A DNA stretch of 6,013 nt, taken from TWA4 sp051879195. Lineage in GTDB: Bacteria > Bacillota > Clostridia > Lachnospirales > Lachnospiraceae. The stretch covers positions 1 to 6,013 of the forward strand of contig JBJELO010000284.1 in the NCBI GenBank assembly GCA_051879195.1, in the 5' to 3' direction. Shown here in pieces: positions 5,138 through 6,013 of this stretch; position 1 is the stretch's first letter; each line of letters starts with the position of its first letter. The notes under the pieces were generated by a model. The model ran no database searches and was not told the DNA's origin. It saw only the letters and a list, made by a program, of their open reading frames with translations. Both the position numbers and the translations under genes were made by a program.

Positions 5138-5998
5138 TTACCGTTCCCATCTTCCCGAAGCGCCGCAGGGCAATACCAGCCCCGTCTCGGTCACCGGAAG
5201 GCCGATTTCATCCGCCGTCACGCTTCCGCCGTACTTCTTCTGAACCGCCATACCCAGCATGTAGGTCAGCACAGAGGGTGCCAGCCCGGTCGTATAGGAA
5301 TTGATCAGGAAAAACAGCGGATCATCCGAAAGCAGTTTCGCGCACTCCTGTACCAGCGGGTAAATGGCATCTTCAATCTTCCAGATTTCTCCCTTCGGTC
5401 CCCTGCCGTAGGAAGGCGGATCCATAATGATTCCGTCGTAATGATTCCCACGGCGGATCTCACGCTCCACAAATTTCATACAGTCATCCACCAGCCAGCG
5501 GATGGGAGCCTCCTCAAGCCCGGAGCTTCGCGCATTCTCTCTGGCCCAGGTCACCATGCCTTTGGACGCATCCACATGGGTCACAGAAGCACCTGCTGCA
5601 GCTGCTGCCAATGTGGCGCCGCCCGTATAGGCAAACAGATTCAGTACCTTTACGGGACGGCCCGCTTTTCTGATCTTATCCGAAAACCAGTCCCAGTTCA
5701 CCGCCTGTTCCGGAAAAAGGCCGGTATGCTTGAAGCTGAAAGGCTTCAGCTGAAAAGTCAGGTTCCGGTAATGAATGCTCCACTGCTCGGGCAGGTCGAT
5801 AAATTCCCACTCGCCGCCGCCCTTTTTGCTGCGGTGATAATGGGCATTGGGACGCTTCCAGCCCCTGTTTTTCTCATCGCCGGTCCAGATGACCTGCGGA
5901 TCGGGGCGCACCAGCAGGTACTTTCCCCAGCGCTCCAGCTTCTCACCGCCGGAGGTATCAATCACTTCATAATCTTTCCAGTTATCTGCAATCCACAT
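5138..5998 (-). CDS. Class I SAM-dependent methyltransferase, COG1092 (RlmI-like)
   Basis: A 286-residue Rossmann-fold methyltransferase, complete in the window. Motif I is NLFAYTGGAT (120-129), the acidic residue that binds the SAM ribose is D143 in HVDAS, a further acidic motif is VDDC (170-173), and motif IV is DPPSYGRG (193-200). The approach SFKHTGLFPEQAVNW (88-102) and the DPPSYGRG block are typical of the RlmI/RlmK-like 23S rRNA m5C group. It is much shorter than E. coli RlmI (about 396 residues), and no N-terminal PUA domain is evident. RNA methylation is the likely activity; the exact nucleotide cannot be named. The ATG is preceded by GAGGA (6010-6006) with 7 nt spacing. It is first in a pair with the membrane/HAD-like gene 3 bp downstream. 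Any promoter lies beyond the right edge. Confidence 0.92.
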   Translation of the reverse strand: MWIADNWKDYEVIDTSGGEKLERWGKYLLVRPDPQVIWTGDEKNRGWKRPNAHYHRSKKGGGEWEFIDLPEQWSIHYRNLTFQLKPFSFKHTGLFPEQAVNWDWFSDKIRKAGRPVKVLNLFAYTGGATLAAAAAGASVTHVDASKGMVTWARENARSSGLEEAPIRWLVDDCMKFVEREIRRGNHYDGIIMDPPSYGRGPKGEIWKIEDAIYPLVQECAKLLSDDPLFFLINSYTTGLAPSVLTYMLGMAVQKKYGGSVTADEIGLPVTETGLVLPCGASGRWER

Positions 5999-6005
5999 AT
6001 AAAAA

Positions 6006-6010
6006 TCCTC
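6006..6010 (-). promoter_or_regulatory. Shine-Dalgarno site of the methyltransferase gene
   Basis: GAGGA on the minus strand, 7 nt before the ATG at 5998-5996. It supports this start and shows that the 5' end of the gene lies inside the window. Confidence 0.8.
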
Positions 6011-6013
6011 GTT

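Overview
The window looks like chromosomal DNA from a spore-forming Firmicute, most likely a gut Clostridium of the Lachnospiraceae type. This is inferred from gene content (BlaI/MecI-family repressor, CwlC-like cell-wall amidase, AAA_14/DUF4143 ATPase, membrane protein fused to a HAD-like domain), moderate G+C genes with A+T-rich intergenic gaps, and consensus-like Firmicute promoters and Shine-Dalgarno sites. No RNA genes, CRISPR array, insertion sequence or integrase were seen.

Layout. Positions 1-107 (minus) hold the first 35 codons of a BlaI/MecI/CopY-family repressor that runs off the left edge. It is read from a perfect consensus sigma-A promoter (229-234 and 206-211) with a perfect 14-bp palindrome at the transcription start. 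Divergent from it, 348-1940 (plus) encodes an Amidase_3 N-acetylmuramoyl-L-alanine amidase. It has no signal peptide and ends in two SPOR half-repeats, the plan of the mother-cell lytic enzyme CwlC. Between catalytic and SPOR domains lies an unusual linker of 14 tandem Arg/Asp hexapeptides, bracketed by cysteine pairs, then AQxGNP and collagen-like Gly/Pro repeats. A hairpin at 1976-2015 separates this gene from the convergent gene at 2067-3380 (minus), an AAA_14/DUF4143 ATPase of unknown role.

The gap 3381-3489 holds the ATPase promoter and an imperfect 17-bp-arm inverted repeat. A small plus-strand ORF (3490-3723) of unknown function follows, and it ends at a very strong intrinsic terminator (3729-3771). 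The right third is a two-gene minus-strand unit: a COG1092-type (RlmI-like) SAM-dependent methyltransferase (5138-5998), then, after 3 bp, a six-helix FUSC/aromatic-acid-exporter-like membrane protein fused to a Cof-type HAD domain (3770-5134). That HAD domain appears to have lost its catalytic aspartates.

How they fit. The left third has a cell-wall theme: a beta-lactam-type regulator next to a peptidoglycan amidase with a promoter that can be read as mother-cell type. The ATPase and small ORF look like accessory genes. The methyltransferase and transporter-like gene are probably co-transcribed, but no shared pathway can be named. The best candidates for something undescribed are the Arg/Asp-repeat amidase and the membrane-anchored pseudo-HAD protein.
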